64,000 nt of DNA from Micropterix aruncella (taxonomy: Eukaryota; Arthropoda; Insecta; Lepidoptera; Micropterigidae), in assembly GCA_944548615.1 (NCBI GenBank), contig OX155952.1:37239582-37303581 (forward strand). The letters are read 5' to 3'. Shown here one piece after another: positions 11,761 through 22,620 of this stretch. Every line of letters begins with the position of its first letter. Position 1 is the first letter of the stretch. Under the pieces are notes generated by a model. It did no database searches. It had not been told where the DNA came from and saw only the letters and a program-made list of their open reading frames with translations. The translations under genes were made by a program, and so were the position numbers.

Positions 11761-12175
11761 AAAAATACATTTTTTTAAATAAAGATATATATAATAATAT
11801 AAATATTTATTTACATCGTACCTTAGGACTTTGGCTACATATCCATGTTCAATTTGAAGCCGAATCATTTTTAATAACGATAGTAACTAACGATAGCCTC
11901 ACGGCAAGTGCCTTTATGCTGTAACTGATTCTTAAGCCTGGTAACTATACTAGCACTGGTGACAGTGGCTAAAGAGTTACCTAATTATCAATATTTTATA
12001 AAGCCAGACCAGATTCCAACATATTATACGATGGTAAATATCAATACCAGGTTTATGAGAGCAAATGCAAATTTGCTGGTATCTTTGTTAAATGAATACA
12101 TCCTCAAGGGAAATCCTTTATTTTCACACGGTTAACCCCTCAAATGAATGGCGATTAGCTCGGGTTTGCCTACGG

Positions 12176-12345
12176 AAAAATGTATATAAATTTATATTTA
12201 CATTTACATTTATATTTACATAGAGCGGGGTTTACTATAGAGCTATAGCATTACTATAGAGCGGATTACTATAGAGCGGCGCACATTTACATTTATATTT
12301 ACATTTATATAAATTTATATACATTTTGTATACATTTTGCCATAG
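12176..12345. repeat. Low-complexity foldback with TTTACATTTATA units
   Basis: ATATTTACATTTACATTTAT-type units occur on both sides of a segment with three ACTATAGAGCGG-like units (12225-12275). The outer parts, about 12180-12198 and 12312-12330, are inverted (TGTATATAAATTTATA and its complement). It is probably a small foldback or minisatellite. Confidence 0.5.
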
Positions 12346-12679
12346 GCATCCATTATTGGACGTCTCACATGTGAAGGTAAGTATTTACCTTTAAAGGCGG
12401 AATAATATCGGTACCTATTTAGTATTTAAATAGACAGTCGATTGGGAATTGTAACGGGATTCTTAATTAGTATAAAACGTTTACATAACTAAAGCAATAT
12501 TTTAGGCGAAATCGTGACTTTTAGAGCGTTCAATTTTACATGTTTGTCAATTTGTCCGAAATTTTGAAACTCTATTTTGAGCTACTTCTACATATCTAAA
12601 AAATATGTGAAATTTAGGCTTTTTGATTTTAAAGTGTACCGCACTGTTTAGGACTCTTGGGTTTTTAAAGGTTCTGTGC

Positions 12680-12990
12680 AGCTTGAGAATGATGGCCTGT
12701 CTGTGTTTTCTGAGGTCGGCTCAACTCACGGTTGGGCTTCAATACGGTAGCCTGCTCGAAACGGGACTCAACGTGGAAGGGCAGCTGTGAAATATGCCCG
12801 AGGCTGTACCCGGCATTCAACGACTGTTGGTATCAGAGGTTTCAATCCGGAGGGAGACCTCGGGCAAAACTGGGCGGTGTGTGCACTGTGTGGCGTCAGC
12901 TAATCGCTCGTGAAATCTGGCGAATTACAAGGAGGAGGTTCTGGGAACGTCTGGAAAGATCTAGTTATCAGAATGTTGAAAAATGCAAGA
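12680..12990 (+). repeat. Old, diverged family A fragment
   Basis: Segments such as GAGACCTCGGGCAAAACTGG and GTGTGGCGTCAGCTAATCG match in order the middle of the diverged family A copy at 27490-28090. Similarity to the younger copies is weak. Only the 5' part is present. No target duplication can be seen. Confidence 0.45.
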
Positions 12991-13139
12991 ATATTTCTTA
13001 TGATTCTTATATCTTTAAGAATACCGACATTGTCTTTATGTGTACCCTATTTGTTTTTTGCTTGGTGGCATATATTTACCTTAAATTGCACATAGAAATA
13101 CTCAACAAGGCCTAAATTTGTGAACAGATCTATAACAGA

Positions 13140-13345
13140 GATGATAACCTTAGTATGCTCTGTCTTTTTGTACCGGAAAATTACAATCGTGCTTGGTCAC
13201 ATAATATATTTGCGGAGCTGTCTTCGAGACCTAATCTAAATCGATGGAGTGTGCTTCCACGCGCATTAAGGCATATAAATGCGTTTTGTTCGACAGTTCA
13301 AGATCTGGATATATTTATTGCGAGCCCGTGTTTTTCAAAATGTAG
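13140..13345 (+). pseudogene. Possible LINE C-terminal fragment
   Basis: The frame starting near 13155 reads …LCLFVPENYNRAW…RWSVLPRALRHINAF…VQDLDIF, with spacing like the ends of some LINE polymerases (LP-R-A-L-R-x-[IL]-N…D-[LI]-F). The match is to a loose pattern only and the segment is short, so it could be chance. Confidence 0.3.
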
Positions 13346-13419
13346 GCATTGCTTTACTTATTTCTAAACTAGGTATTTTTTTAATACTGGTAATAATAAA
13401 TGATTTATATTTTACTATC

Positions 13420-13765
13420 CCGGCAGAAGGAAGGTATTGTGAACTCATTTTTGTTTGTCCCTGTGAGCGTGTGTGTGTGTGTGTGTGTGAGGGTGTGTGT
13501 GTGTGTGTGTATTCCTCTACGATAGCGCCTAAATGCTCCATCCGATTGAGCTGAAATTTGGCATGCAGACATCATTTGGTCATGGCAGGAGTTCAAAAGA
13601 TTGTGGTTGAAGGGGGGGGGGGGGAGAGAGGGGCTGTCTACTTTACCGGAATGTCTTGGGGTAACCTAACTGATTTTCTTTTCATATTTACTGTCATGCT
13701 GTTTTTATTCGAAAGGTAGTAATTGTTATATTAATGTAGGTAACTATGTATGGACTTTAAATACC
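13420..13765 (+). repeat. Helitron/MINE-like repeat, copy 2, with (GT)n
   Basis: This begins CCCGGCAGAAGGAAGGTATT, runs into a GT microsatellite (13468-13510), then the ATCCGATTGAGCTGAAATTT core, a 12-base G run near 13612 and the GTAGTAATTGTTATATTAAT end shared with 11515-11760. The (GT)n and G tract cause most of the apparent open frames on both strands. Confidence 0.6.
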
Positions 13766-14044
13766 TTTGTTGGAATCATTAGAGTCTTGATGTTATACAC
13801 ATGCTATGAATAATTAAATAAATAAATAATATTTTTTATACTACATTGATTGATACATTTGATACTTAACAAGTTAAATCTCATTGTTTTAAAATATTAC
13901 GTAGTTCAGACAACAGCTGTAGTTTGTCAATTGATTCGGATCGTGTCCGCTACCCCAGGATGTTAAAGCGGCTGTTGCCATTTTTTGACCCTGTAATGAG
14001 TCGCAAAGACTTTAAACGATGATGTTCTACCTTCTAGTTCTAAG

Positions 14045-14240
14045 AGCCGGCAGAGTCCAACTTTAGACCGCGAGGCAGTGTCAAGGATTTCCAATGGAGC
14101 CCTCTCTTCCCGCCTACCAGATTTCGACGGATTTCTCCGCCCTATAATCTGGTATCGAATTTGAAGTCACTTACGTGGCCTCTGCCCACTTTAGCGGCCA
14201 ATATGTCGCCCATTGGCCGACCCAATGCGGACCTATAGGG
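14045..14240 (-). repeat. Relic of a family A-like element
   Basis: AGAGTCCAACTTTAGACCGC followed by GAGGCAGTG and later GACGGATTTCTCC resembles, in order, the minus-strand family A copy at 62775-63200 (AGAGTCCAACGCCTTACCGC, GAGGCACTG, GACGGATG…TTTCTCC). It is very decayed. Confidence 0.35.
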
Positions 14241-14244
14241 TTAA

Positions 14245-15900
14245 AATAGAATTTAATGGGCGAGATTAAAATATTTAAATGGGCATTTAAGAGAGGGTGT
14301 GAAAAGGGACAAATGTGTTTCTAATCAAAGGTTTTAATCTAATCTCGGTTATCAAACCGCGTTCACTTGTTAGTACTGAGGATGGAGAGAAAGCTTGCCA
14401 GTTAAGCCGATCGATCGATAAGGGTGCGGACGTTTCGCAATGACCTGGATCAATGACGGCGTTTTCTATTTACGACGCGACGCCGATAGACCTAAGGCCA
14501 ATACCGCTATTAATCTTTCTTCGAACGTACTTGTTTCAGACGTAGCGATTTGTATAGCATAGAACAGTGTACAATATGCTTTATAGTATATGAGGTACTG
14601 CATATTTTAACGACTTATTATCCCAGTTTGTGAAAGTATTAAATCTGGTCTATTATGCTAATCAAGAAACTCCGGGTTCTGGCAAGGATAACCCGATGGG
14701 TTGGTGGGCAGGAGCTGTAATCAATTATTTTGCTAATTATAAATCTTTCCATGCAGTAGGTTCGATCATTAAATACTTTAAAAAAGTAATCTAAGGTACT
14801 TACAATAGAACCAAGCTGGTCCGGCGGAAATATTTCAATAATTAAAAAGCTGAAACTACCGAGGCGCTTTTCGGATATTTCACCCTGACTTTGACATTTA
14901 AAAAATATAATAAAACTTCATTTCATCATAGATTATGTATCTATTAAAAGAAGTCTGGCTACTTTAAGAAATAACGGAATGCGTCTGGCGGGGTCTAAAA
15001 TTTAGAGAAAAATAAAAACTCGGATTAAACACTTGAGGCTAATATCCATATGACCAAAAGCCTGGCAAGGCTTTGGCGATTGCACATCACAACCAAATGT
15101 TATCCTGAGCTATTGTTATACTGATAAGTATCATCTGAACAATTTTCAAGTCTACAAAAACAGACACATTTATGCTCGGTCTTTCAGAGGCCAGGAACCT
15201 TGGTAATAGCTATAGATCAGCCAGATATTTTTTTTAATCATTTTTGCATGGGACTTGACAGTAAAATGATTCTCATTAGTGCTAAAAAAAAGTTGAGCTC
15301 ATTTGTACTTTCAAAAGCATTTTCCAGCTCAACGCACCGGGAATTAGAATTAGTTATTGAATAATACTATCGATATTAGCTACTTAGGATTAGTTTTGAA
15401 TAATACTATCGGCGTTCGGTGACTGGGAAAACCGATACCGAAAAAAATCACTAGCTCCCCGATTATTAGTTTAGAGGCAGCATAAATCTAACCGAACGTA
15501 CAGCCGATCACAGTAAGCTTAGCAAAACCTAATATCTACAAATTTTCAGTTAAAATAATTAGTGAATCGTATCCTTTTCGATGTTAGCTATGGTAATACC
15601 AGGTTATATTAAGAGACAGGATCGGTATGACCATAGTTCATAAGGACTAAATTATACGTAGTGCATATTGAACCCAGATTGTCGAAAGTCCAATAGGTAC
15701 TTTCATGTTTGTTGCTGTGCCCTTTGGCTGACTAATATTGGCTAATACTGACCCGCCCTTTAAATCACTAATATGATCGCTTTAAATTGCAACCTCAGAA
15801 ATTCCACAACCGCACATGATCCAACTCGCAACTGCGAAAAAGCTTCTGCTACTTTGAACTTCCAAACCATGTTTGATAAATAACAGTCATCTGTAGATTT
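14245..15900. other. Spacer, nothing recognised
   Basis: No coding frame or paired ends were recognised in this 1.65 kb. A short direct repeat (GAATAATACTATCG) occurs at about 15360 and 15400. Confidence 0.5.
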
Positions 15901-15917
15901 TCTGTTTCGTCAGCGCA

Positions 15918-17258
15918 ACTTGGGTTGTCGACTACAGCGGGCGAGCCCGTCACCTCAGGAAGTTTTAACGATTAGTCATTCGATCTCCCTGGAGTGAGCG
16001 CAGAAGACTTGGGGACAAAACAGTCCACCGTCTAGCTACGCCACAAGCCCGTAAGAGTCCAACGCCTAACCGTGAGATAGCCAGAAATGTTACCCAGCGG
16101 GCCGACACTCACGTCCTTACTTCCAATTGAGACTAGATTAATCCGGTCTCTCCATTGGTTACGAGTTCGAGGTCGCTTGCGCGGTCCTCTCCCTTACGAA
16201 GCGGTGAAACGGTGTATACCGAATCTATCGCGGACCACAGCGTCCTTTGCCCGGCTGTTCACCCAGGATCGGATGGCGGATGGTCATTTCAAGAGTAGTC
16301 GCCGTAGGTCCGCAACCACCCCCGCTCCATAGGAAACAGTACATAGGAAACAGTACAGTGTCCTCATCATGGGAGCTAACGGGCCCATGATGAGGTGGCC
16401 ACGATGACCCATGTGTTCAGGGTCGGTCACACTCACGGGTCAACACCCATCCGATGGCCTCCACGCATGGGGTGCGAACCTGGGTAGGACACTGGGTCAA
16501 CCAGTCTCCCCTGGGAATCAAACCTCTGGCGCTCCTGGACGGTCTGCGCACCGAGCGGCGCAAGCCAATCAACTGTGCTCTCCGACTAACAGTCGGGGGA
16601 GTCTGGAAACTGTATTGTTTCCTATAGTGCGGGGGTGGTTGCCTACCTTACGGCGACTGCTCTTGAAATGACCATTGGCCATCCGATCCCGGTTCAGAGC
16701 CGGGCAAAGGACGCCTTGGTCCGCGATAGAATCGGTGTACTCCGTTTCACCGCTTCGTAAGGGAGAGGACCGCGCAAGCGACCTCGAACTCGGAACCAAT
16801 CGAGAGACCGGAGAAATCTGGTCACAATTGGAAGTGAGGTCGCGAGTATCTCGAGCCCGCCGGGTTTATTCCTGGCTAACTCGCGGTAAGGCGTTGGACT
16901 CTCACGGGTTGTGGCGTAGCTAGACATTGGATTGTATTGTCCAAAGTCTTCTACGCTCACTGCAGGGGGATAGAACGACTAATCGTTAAAACGTCCTGTG
17001 GTGACGGGCTCGCCCGTTGTAGTTGACAACTCAATATGTTAGTCAGAGTGCGCAATCAATGGGCTTATGCCGCACGGTGCGCAGACCGTCCAGGAGCGCC
17101 AGAAGTTTGATTCCTAGGGGAAACTAACCATAAGGCCAGAGTCCTACCCAGGCTCGCAGTTCATGCGTGGAGGCCGTCGGATAGGTGTTGACCCGTGAGT
17201 GTGACCAACCCTGAACATAATGGGTCTTCGTGGCCAACTCAGCAATGGCCCATTAACA
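15918..17258 (-). mobile_element. Family A composite, copy A2 (outer element)
   Basis: An outer family A element on the minus strand is flanked by the perfect 13 bp duplication TTTCGTCAGCGCA (15905-15917 and 17259-17271). Its 3' half occupies 15918-16342 and its 5' half 17037-17258. Between them sits a second family A copy in the opposite orientation. About 20 bases of the outer element are missing at the junction, and ATAGGAAACAGTAC is duplicated in tandem (16329-16356). The junction near 17036 is identical to the one near 63873, so this composite appears to have been copied as a unit. Confidence 0.85.
16357..17036 (+). mobile_element. Family A inner copy nested in A2
   Basis: A near-complete plus-strand family A element, from GGGAGCTAACGGGCCC at 16371 to GTTGTAGTTGACAACTCAAT at 17035, lies inside the outer copy. 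Its 5' end carries a perfect 12 bp hairpin (arms 16362-16373 and 16384-16395) that replaces the sister-copy sequence TTGCTGAG. The 3' half includes TCGCGGTAAGGCGTTGGA, which resembles the A-box half of a tRNA-Ser/Leu gene. No matching B box was found at the right distance. Confidence 0.8.
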
Positions 17259-17446
17259 TTTCGTCAGCGCACGCCGATAAAGCAACTCACCAGATCATTT
17301 TTATCCGACTTGATTTACATATATCGTGATTTCGTATTTACCATAATAAAATATAACCTATAGCACTCATCGTTAATGGAACTACAAATTAGTGAAAGAA
17401 TTGTTGATATCGGATGAGTAGTTTCGGTAGGTTATTACGTATTTTT

Positions 17447-17869
17447 ATTTATTTATTTATTTATTTATTTAGGTACATAGGATTAGGTATACAGTTCATT
17501 CATAGGTCATGTAATCTTATAATAATTACATAAATTATTTAATAATTAATATAGGGAGGTTTAACACATCTTACATGACCTTTACTGCCAATAGCACATC
17601 TAACTAGGCGATAATTTGGCCCGTCTCTAGATGTGCATATTTTTATGCAATTTTAAGAAATGAAGTGTTTTTTTTTAAATAAATTATTTGGACCCACCAC
17701 CTGTATATACACATAAATATACAAATTTTATAAAAAAATATAGCTATGTAATAAATATATACATTTATAGCTGTAATTTAATAAAATTTAATTACGAAAA
17801 ATAGATAAGTGATACTAAATAAATTGTCGTGCGTTGCAAAGAAGTTGATCAGATTTTACATATCCCTTG
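17447..17869 (-). pseudogene. LINE 3' end, left of the piggyBac insertion
   Basis: On the minus strand this continues the LINE fragment at 20792-21057. Removing the piggyBac element and one TTAA joins …NRWLL to NKGYVKSDQLLCNA and a stop, so the transposon landed in the last codons of a LINE polymerase. About 370 bases of 3' UTR follow. The element ends in six (AAAT) repeats at 17447-17470, a typical LINE tail. Confidence 0.75.
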
Positions 17870-17873
17870 TTAA

Positions 17874-20787
17874 CCCATTTTCGACCGGTGTTCGATTAAT
17901 CAAACATGAAATTTGTCCATTTTCAATATTTTTTTTAACTATGAAAGTAAATAATATCAGCAATATAGTTAGTATCATATATTACTATGATCTTTTGGCT
18001 ATTTGAAAATAATATCCATCACCCCCCCTCCACCCACCTCCGTAATTTTGGGGAAGGTTGAAAAATACCTTGACGATAGACCTTTCTTGCAAATTATATT
18101 AAAAATATATAATTTAAAATAATAATAATAATAATAATAATATATTATGGCCAAAGGACAAAGCTATCTTTTTCAATCAAAAAATCAACACCTGGCAATA
18201 CCTGGATGGCACAGGTATGAGTCAAAGTTAGTGTTCGATTAATCGAACGTTGGTGCTTATACCATAAAATTCCATACAAATGAAACATATCGTAGTATAA
18301 GTGAATAGACAAGATTGTGTCAGTAAAAAACAATTATTTATTGATTTTTTGGAATGTTAGATGATTTAGAGAATAGTAAAGAGTTATTAGGAAAATAAAA
18401 AAAATATTTATCATGGAAAACTTTGAAACAATGCGAGTGCATATGCTTGCCACATTTCTCGCACATCCAAATTGTTGGTTTGCCACAGCCTTTCAACTGG
18501 CATCGACGATGTTTCCCTTCCGGCTGACGGACGATGAGGTGTTCACCAACCACGTTTGGTAAGTTTCGCGGTCTCTGAAACTCCAGGTCATCATCCACTT
18601 CCATTCCTTCTTTATCATCGGTCAACAGAAGAGACTCAGTGACGGACAGCTTGAATTGTTTCTGGCTCATTGGTTTCTCGTTTTTATATTTCGCGACCAT
18701 ATAATGCAGTTTCCAAGCATTCACAACAGAAGAATTCAGGGTGTTTATCCAAAGTGGCCAGTACCATTTCTTTCCACGGATGTTGACTCGATAATATTGA
18801 ATGGCGTTGTCGTGAAGATCAACGCCGCCCATCCCTTTGTTATAGTGGCGAAGCACAGCAGGCTGATCCACATTGACAAATTTACCTTCTTCTCTTGGCC
18901 CTTTCTTAGAGGCCTTAGTTGCTTTTTTCCAACGCCGAACAGAGTGGAGTGGCAAAATCTGATCATAATTTGTAGCATTTGTTACCTCCTTATTATCTTG
19001 CCAGCGACAAAGAGTGATCTGGTTGTTAGAGTCGTACATATAATCATGTTCGCCGCGAGGCAAATCTTTTCCGGTTTTCATATTAGTAGCACCGCCAGAT
19101 ACACGATTACAGCGAACAGTTCCAGTGGCACAGATTCCCTTTTCTGATAGCAAGCACATAAGATGATAGGAAGTGAAGAAGTTGTCGAAAAATACCACGT
19201 GACGCATGGGGGCCTCGACATTACTAAGTAAATGGAGAACGACATCAGCTCCAAGACCAACCTCTGTGTTGTATTTATCGGATTTTCCACAGTAAGGGAT
19301 GAAAAAGAACAAATATCCGGTTGACAAACAGAGGCACCAAAGTTTATATCCAAAACGAATCGGTTTTCCTAGAATAAACATTTTGCAACTATGGCGGCCG
19401 AAATAGGCCACCATCTGCTCGTATATGGACAAAAACTCCGCCCAATTGCCAAACTGCATAAACTTTCTGTTTATAATATTGAAGAATGGACGAAGCTTAA
19501 ATCAATGAAATACAAATTAGGAAACTTCAATCACAATAATATATGAAAATTATAGTACCATGGCCATCTTATCGTTAGTATCTAATTCGTCATTATCGGT
19601 AAAATGAATGTATCTCTTGATGTGCGTGAACGTAGCTCTCGACATTGCTTGCTTTACCATTGGAATTCCCATTGACAGCTTCGAAGACCAATAATCCTCA
19701 ATAGCAGGCAAAGTGTGGTAACCCGACAGCATTAAAATCCCCAAGAATCTCTTCAATAAAACCAAGTCTAAATGAAAATCGGTGTTCGTCTGGGCTGCAA
19801 ATCGGTTGGTCTCAGTTATGATATGATCCAACACCTCCCCATCATAAAACTTTGAAAATATTTGAATTGGCGAAAGATCTTTAAGTTTTACACACACCTC
19901 TTTTTGCATATCGGACAAAGGAGCCGCAGCGGCATTAGGCGATATATCATAATGTAATTGCGTCTTTCCTCTATTCCTGGACCATTTTGGAGTTCCAAAT
20001 GAACTCAATGGTTTGTAACTGACTTTCGGTTTTTTACGAGGTGGGACAGTCGATTTAGCAGCTGATTTAGAAGTTGACGGCCCAGCCTCCGGTTCAGATT
20101 CTACAATCTCTTCAAAACCAATATCCTCAAGAATATTTCGCTTAGTCTCAATTTCCACATAGCCGGCAACCTCAGTCAAAGCTCTTGGATCCGAATTAAT
20201 TGCAATGAAATTGTCGTCGATTAATTCTTCATCCGATTGTTCGTCTACCTCCGGTGGGAGTATATTGACAGATTGAACAGGATTTAATCATCGCTCCAAC
20301 TCTCTATAATATCTTGAATCTCCTTCATTGTTAATTTCTTCGAACGTGGCATTTTGCAATTCTAGAATCAAATAACAATACATATTCACTCAATAACATA
20401 ACACTCGCAAAAACACATCGTATGAATCAATATTTTACTAAATACTTACCACTTATTTTGCGATAGAAATGATGAGAAACTACCAAAATGTAAAAATATG
20501 ATAAGCACGCACAAAACACATTTATTCCTGTTGAAAACACAATAGAAATGGAAAAGACTTGGTCACTTGACAGTAAAATTTGACATATTGTATTTGTATG
20601 GGATTTTATGGTATGGGATAAGCGCCAATGTTCGATTAATCGAACATTTGTTTTTTTGACATAACGGTAAAATGGGTGGGGGTAGATTTTTTTAATGGCG
20701 GATTTGGAATCAGGGTACCCTAATTACCCTAGAAATATACTTTATTTTTAAAAAATCAACAATTGTTGCAGCGCGGTCGAAAATGGG
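17874..20787 (-). mobile_element. piggyBac element, complete with TTAA duplications
   Basis: The 2914 bp element is bounded by TTAA at 17870-17873 and 20788-20791, with perfect terminal inverted repeats CCCATTTTCGACCG. A subterminal inverted repeat of about 60 bases lies at 18229-18290 and 20590-20660. It contains the palindrome GTTCGATTAATCGAAC, seen at 18233-18248 and extended to 20 bases at 20628-20647. A third, imperfect palindrome is at 17889-17906 next to the left end. Intact ends mean the copy could still be moved by an enzyme supplied in trans. The left arm is longer than the right and contains an (AAT)n run near 18118. Confidence 0.93.
18338..20352 (-). pseudogene. piggyBac transposase with a short intron; damaged
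   Basis: The likely start is the ATG at 20352 (MPRSKKLTMKEIQDIIESWS). A one-base loss in the TTAAA at about 20282-20288 shifts the frame before the acidic PPEVDEQSDEELIDD region. The first long exon runs to 19559 and ends …DNDELDTNDKMAM. A 63 bp GT-AG intron (19496-19558) carries an in-frame stop; splicing gives MAM-LRPFFNIINRKFMQFG, matching the family. Exon 2 (19495-18338) has FDNFFTS (second catalytic Asp) and GGVDLHDN (third) plus a C-terminal Cys/His-rich domain (CQLKGC, CEKCGKHMHSHC). The first catalytic site reads SIYEQM where the family has SIDEQ, so the enzyme is predicted inactive. Both the frameshift and the Asp-to-Tyr change point to a dead copy. Confidence 0.9.
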
Positions 20788-20791
20788 TTAA

Positions 20792-21057
20792 GTAGCCATC
20801 TATTAAGGTTTGCTTTAAATATTTTTATGTTAGGATAATTTTTCATGTCTTCACTAAGGGAATTATATAATTTTGGGGCTATGTAGAATATATGTCTCTG
20901 GGCAAATGCTGTCCTGACTGACGGAATTATATAATTGATACTCGCGGACATTCTTGTGTTCAGATTGTTTTGAGTTCGGGCGTGGTCATCTCTAGATTTG
21001 TAGAATGCAAGAAGCGCTTGCTTAATGAATAACTGTTTAGCTGATAGCACATGGGAT
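20792..21057 (-). pseudogene. LINE reverse-transcriptase C-terminus, right of piggyBac
   Basis: Minus-strand residues LSAKQLFIKQALLAFYKS…RTAFAQRHIFYIAPKLYNSL…FKANLNRWLL are a recognisable LINE polymerase C-terminus (F-A-Q-R…[YF]-x-A-P-[KR]-[LM]-Y, also present in the intact ORF2 at 43338-46304). The fragment is 5' truncated near 21057 and split by the piggyBac element. The host LINE is therefore older than the piggyBac insertion. Confidence 0.75.
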
Positions 21058-21059
21058 TG

Positions 21060-21740
21060 TACAAATATACAAACTTACAATTTTACAAACATTAGTTCTT
21101 TATAATATCAGTATAGATTTATGTGCATTGTGCGTGTAGCATAATAATATGTCAATGTCTGGAAAAAGCATGCAAAGAATACAATGTGCGAAAGTTGCTA
21201 TATTAAGTTCAAATGCCGGAACTTGTGTCATTCCCCTTCGTATTTTCATTTGCCTCCTCTAATGTCGAGTCATATTTTAGTGACACCAACGCTCTTCATT
21301 TTCTGACTCCTATGATATAAATAGATACAGTGATCGCGATTTCAATATGAGACTGAAATATATTTTAAATTATGCTTTTTACTTCGAGCACGTAAATTTC
21401 AAAGATCATTAGGAAAGGTTACAAAAATTCTGCGATTTGTAATATTAACATGATTACAAGTTTAACACGGATCGGATACCTGTGATTTTCCTTTGAAATA
21501 AAGACTGCAAACTGAATGTCATCCAGCGGTGTTCGGGTTCCCCACCCCTCCCACCGCTACCCCTCCCACACCGCATTTTCCAGACACCCCATTCCGGAAC
21601 TTTTTGGAGAATTCTTAAACAACCTATGACAATCTAAAACATTGGCTTTCTTCTTATAAAAAAAACACATTGGTTCACAGTTTCGCCACTCACTCTCCTA
21701 CCCACGAACACCCACCCCTATCAAAATCTCTTGTACACAT
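21060..21740. other. Spacer, nothing recognised
   Basis: This contains a C-rich stretch near 21540-21600 (CCCACCCCTCCCACCGC) but no gene or element boundary that I can support. Confidence 0.45.
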
Positions 21741-21744
21741 CTTT

Positions 21745-22080
21745 TATGCGTTCCCCGAATAAACTGGCAAAAGTACAGAAAATCTACTTATACCTTAGCA
21801 TAAAATTCTATAATTTACTCCCTACCACTGTTAAACAGCTGGAGGACGTAAAATTTAAAAAATATATATCAAGGAGATGCTGATTGGCCACCTTTTCTAT
21901 GATCTGGCCGAATTTGAGGGCCATAACTTTTCAAATATTGTGCAAAAGTAGAGCCTTATTGTCTGGTTATTTTATTTGGTCTTATATATGTAGTTTTAGT
22001 TTTTGAATGCATGGCGTAGCTTTAATTTCGTTATTTAACATATTACTGTCAATTTCAATATCACCAAAAAAAAAAAAATT
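21745..22080 (+). pseudogene. 5'-truncated LINE tail
   Basis: The frame near 21750-21883 reads RSPNKLAKVQKIYLYLSIKF followed by YNLLPTTVKQLEDVKFKKYI, then a stop. This is the [KR]-x-x-x-x-Q-K…K-[FL]-Y-N-x-L-P pattern of LINE polymerase ends. A 3' UTR follows and stops in a 13-base A run at about 22066-22078. Short but convincing in order and spacing. Confidence 0.55.
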
Positions 22081-22224
22081 ACTGCGTATCTTTTCAAATT
22101 GTTGACTATTTGAAATATTAGGCTTCTATTTTGATTATTTATATTATAGTTTGACAATATAGTAGTTAAATTCTTGACTACCATGTATGTTCAGTAAAGA
22201 GTAGTAACGAGACTTATAACTGGG

Positions 22225-22620
22225 AATAAATAAATAAAATACAAACGGAGCTGCCATGGAATTCACCGACCAAAAATCGGGCCCATCATATATAATTATC
22301 ACACTTCTGGGAGGAGAAGGGTGGATTCCGGACTTACGACCGGCGCGGCGGTGGTAGGTTTAGGACAGCTGTCTTGCCACATGTGAGCGTTCACCTTACC
22401 ACCCATTCACTCTTCCTTCGAAGCCATAGAATTTGAGATGCAGAAATCGCGGTTTTAGATAATTTTTCTAGAAAGGAGTTGATTATTTTCCTGGAGAGAC
22501 CAAGATCTTTAAAAAGGTGAAACAAAGATTTAGCTGGCAGGCCACGAGCGCCTACTTCCACCGCGTGAAGGTGAACAGTGAAGCCGTTCCGGGTGACGGC
22601 ATTTGCGAGGTCATGGTATT
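22225..22620 (-). pseudogene. LINE reverse-transcriptase C-terminal tail, copy 2
   Basis: Minus strand: HDLANAVTRNGFTVHLHAVE, then VGARGLPAKSLFHLFKDLGL and SRKIINSFLEKLSKTA…ILWLRRKSEWVVR and a stop. The frame is intact over this piece, unlike copy 1 at 907-1233. The 3' UTR ends GCTCCGTTTGTATTTTATTT in both copies. Both copies stop at the same base of the family (…CATGGTATT on the plus strand), which suggests a shared 5' truncation. Confidence 0.65.

Noticed and set aside
13335..13596. Minus-strand frames with His-Thr repeats
   Set aside because: They are translations of the (GT)n microsatellite.
16694..16960. Several overlapping open frames on both strands within family A copies
   Set aside because: They occur in GC-rich repeat DNA where stop codons are rare; no protein family is recognisable and the frames shift between copies.
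18656..19147. A 163-codon plus-strand frame
   Set aside because: It is antisense to exon 2 of the piggyBac transposase and has no features of its own.
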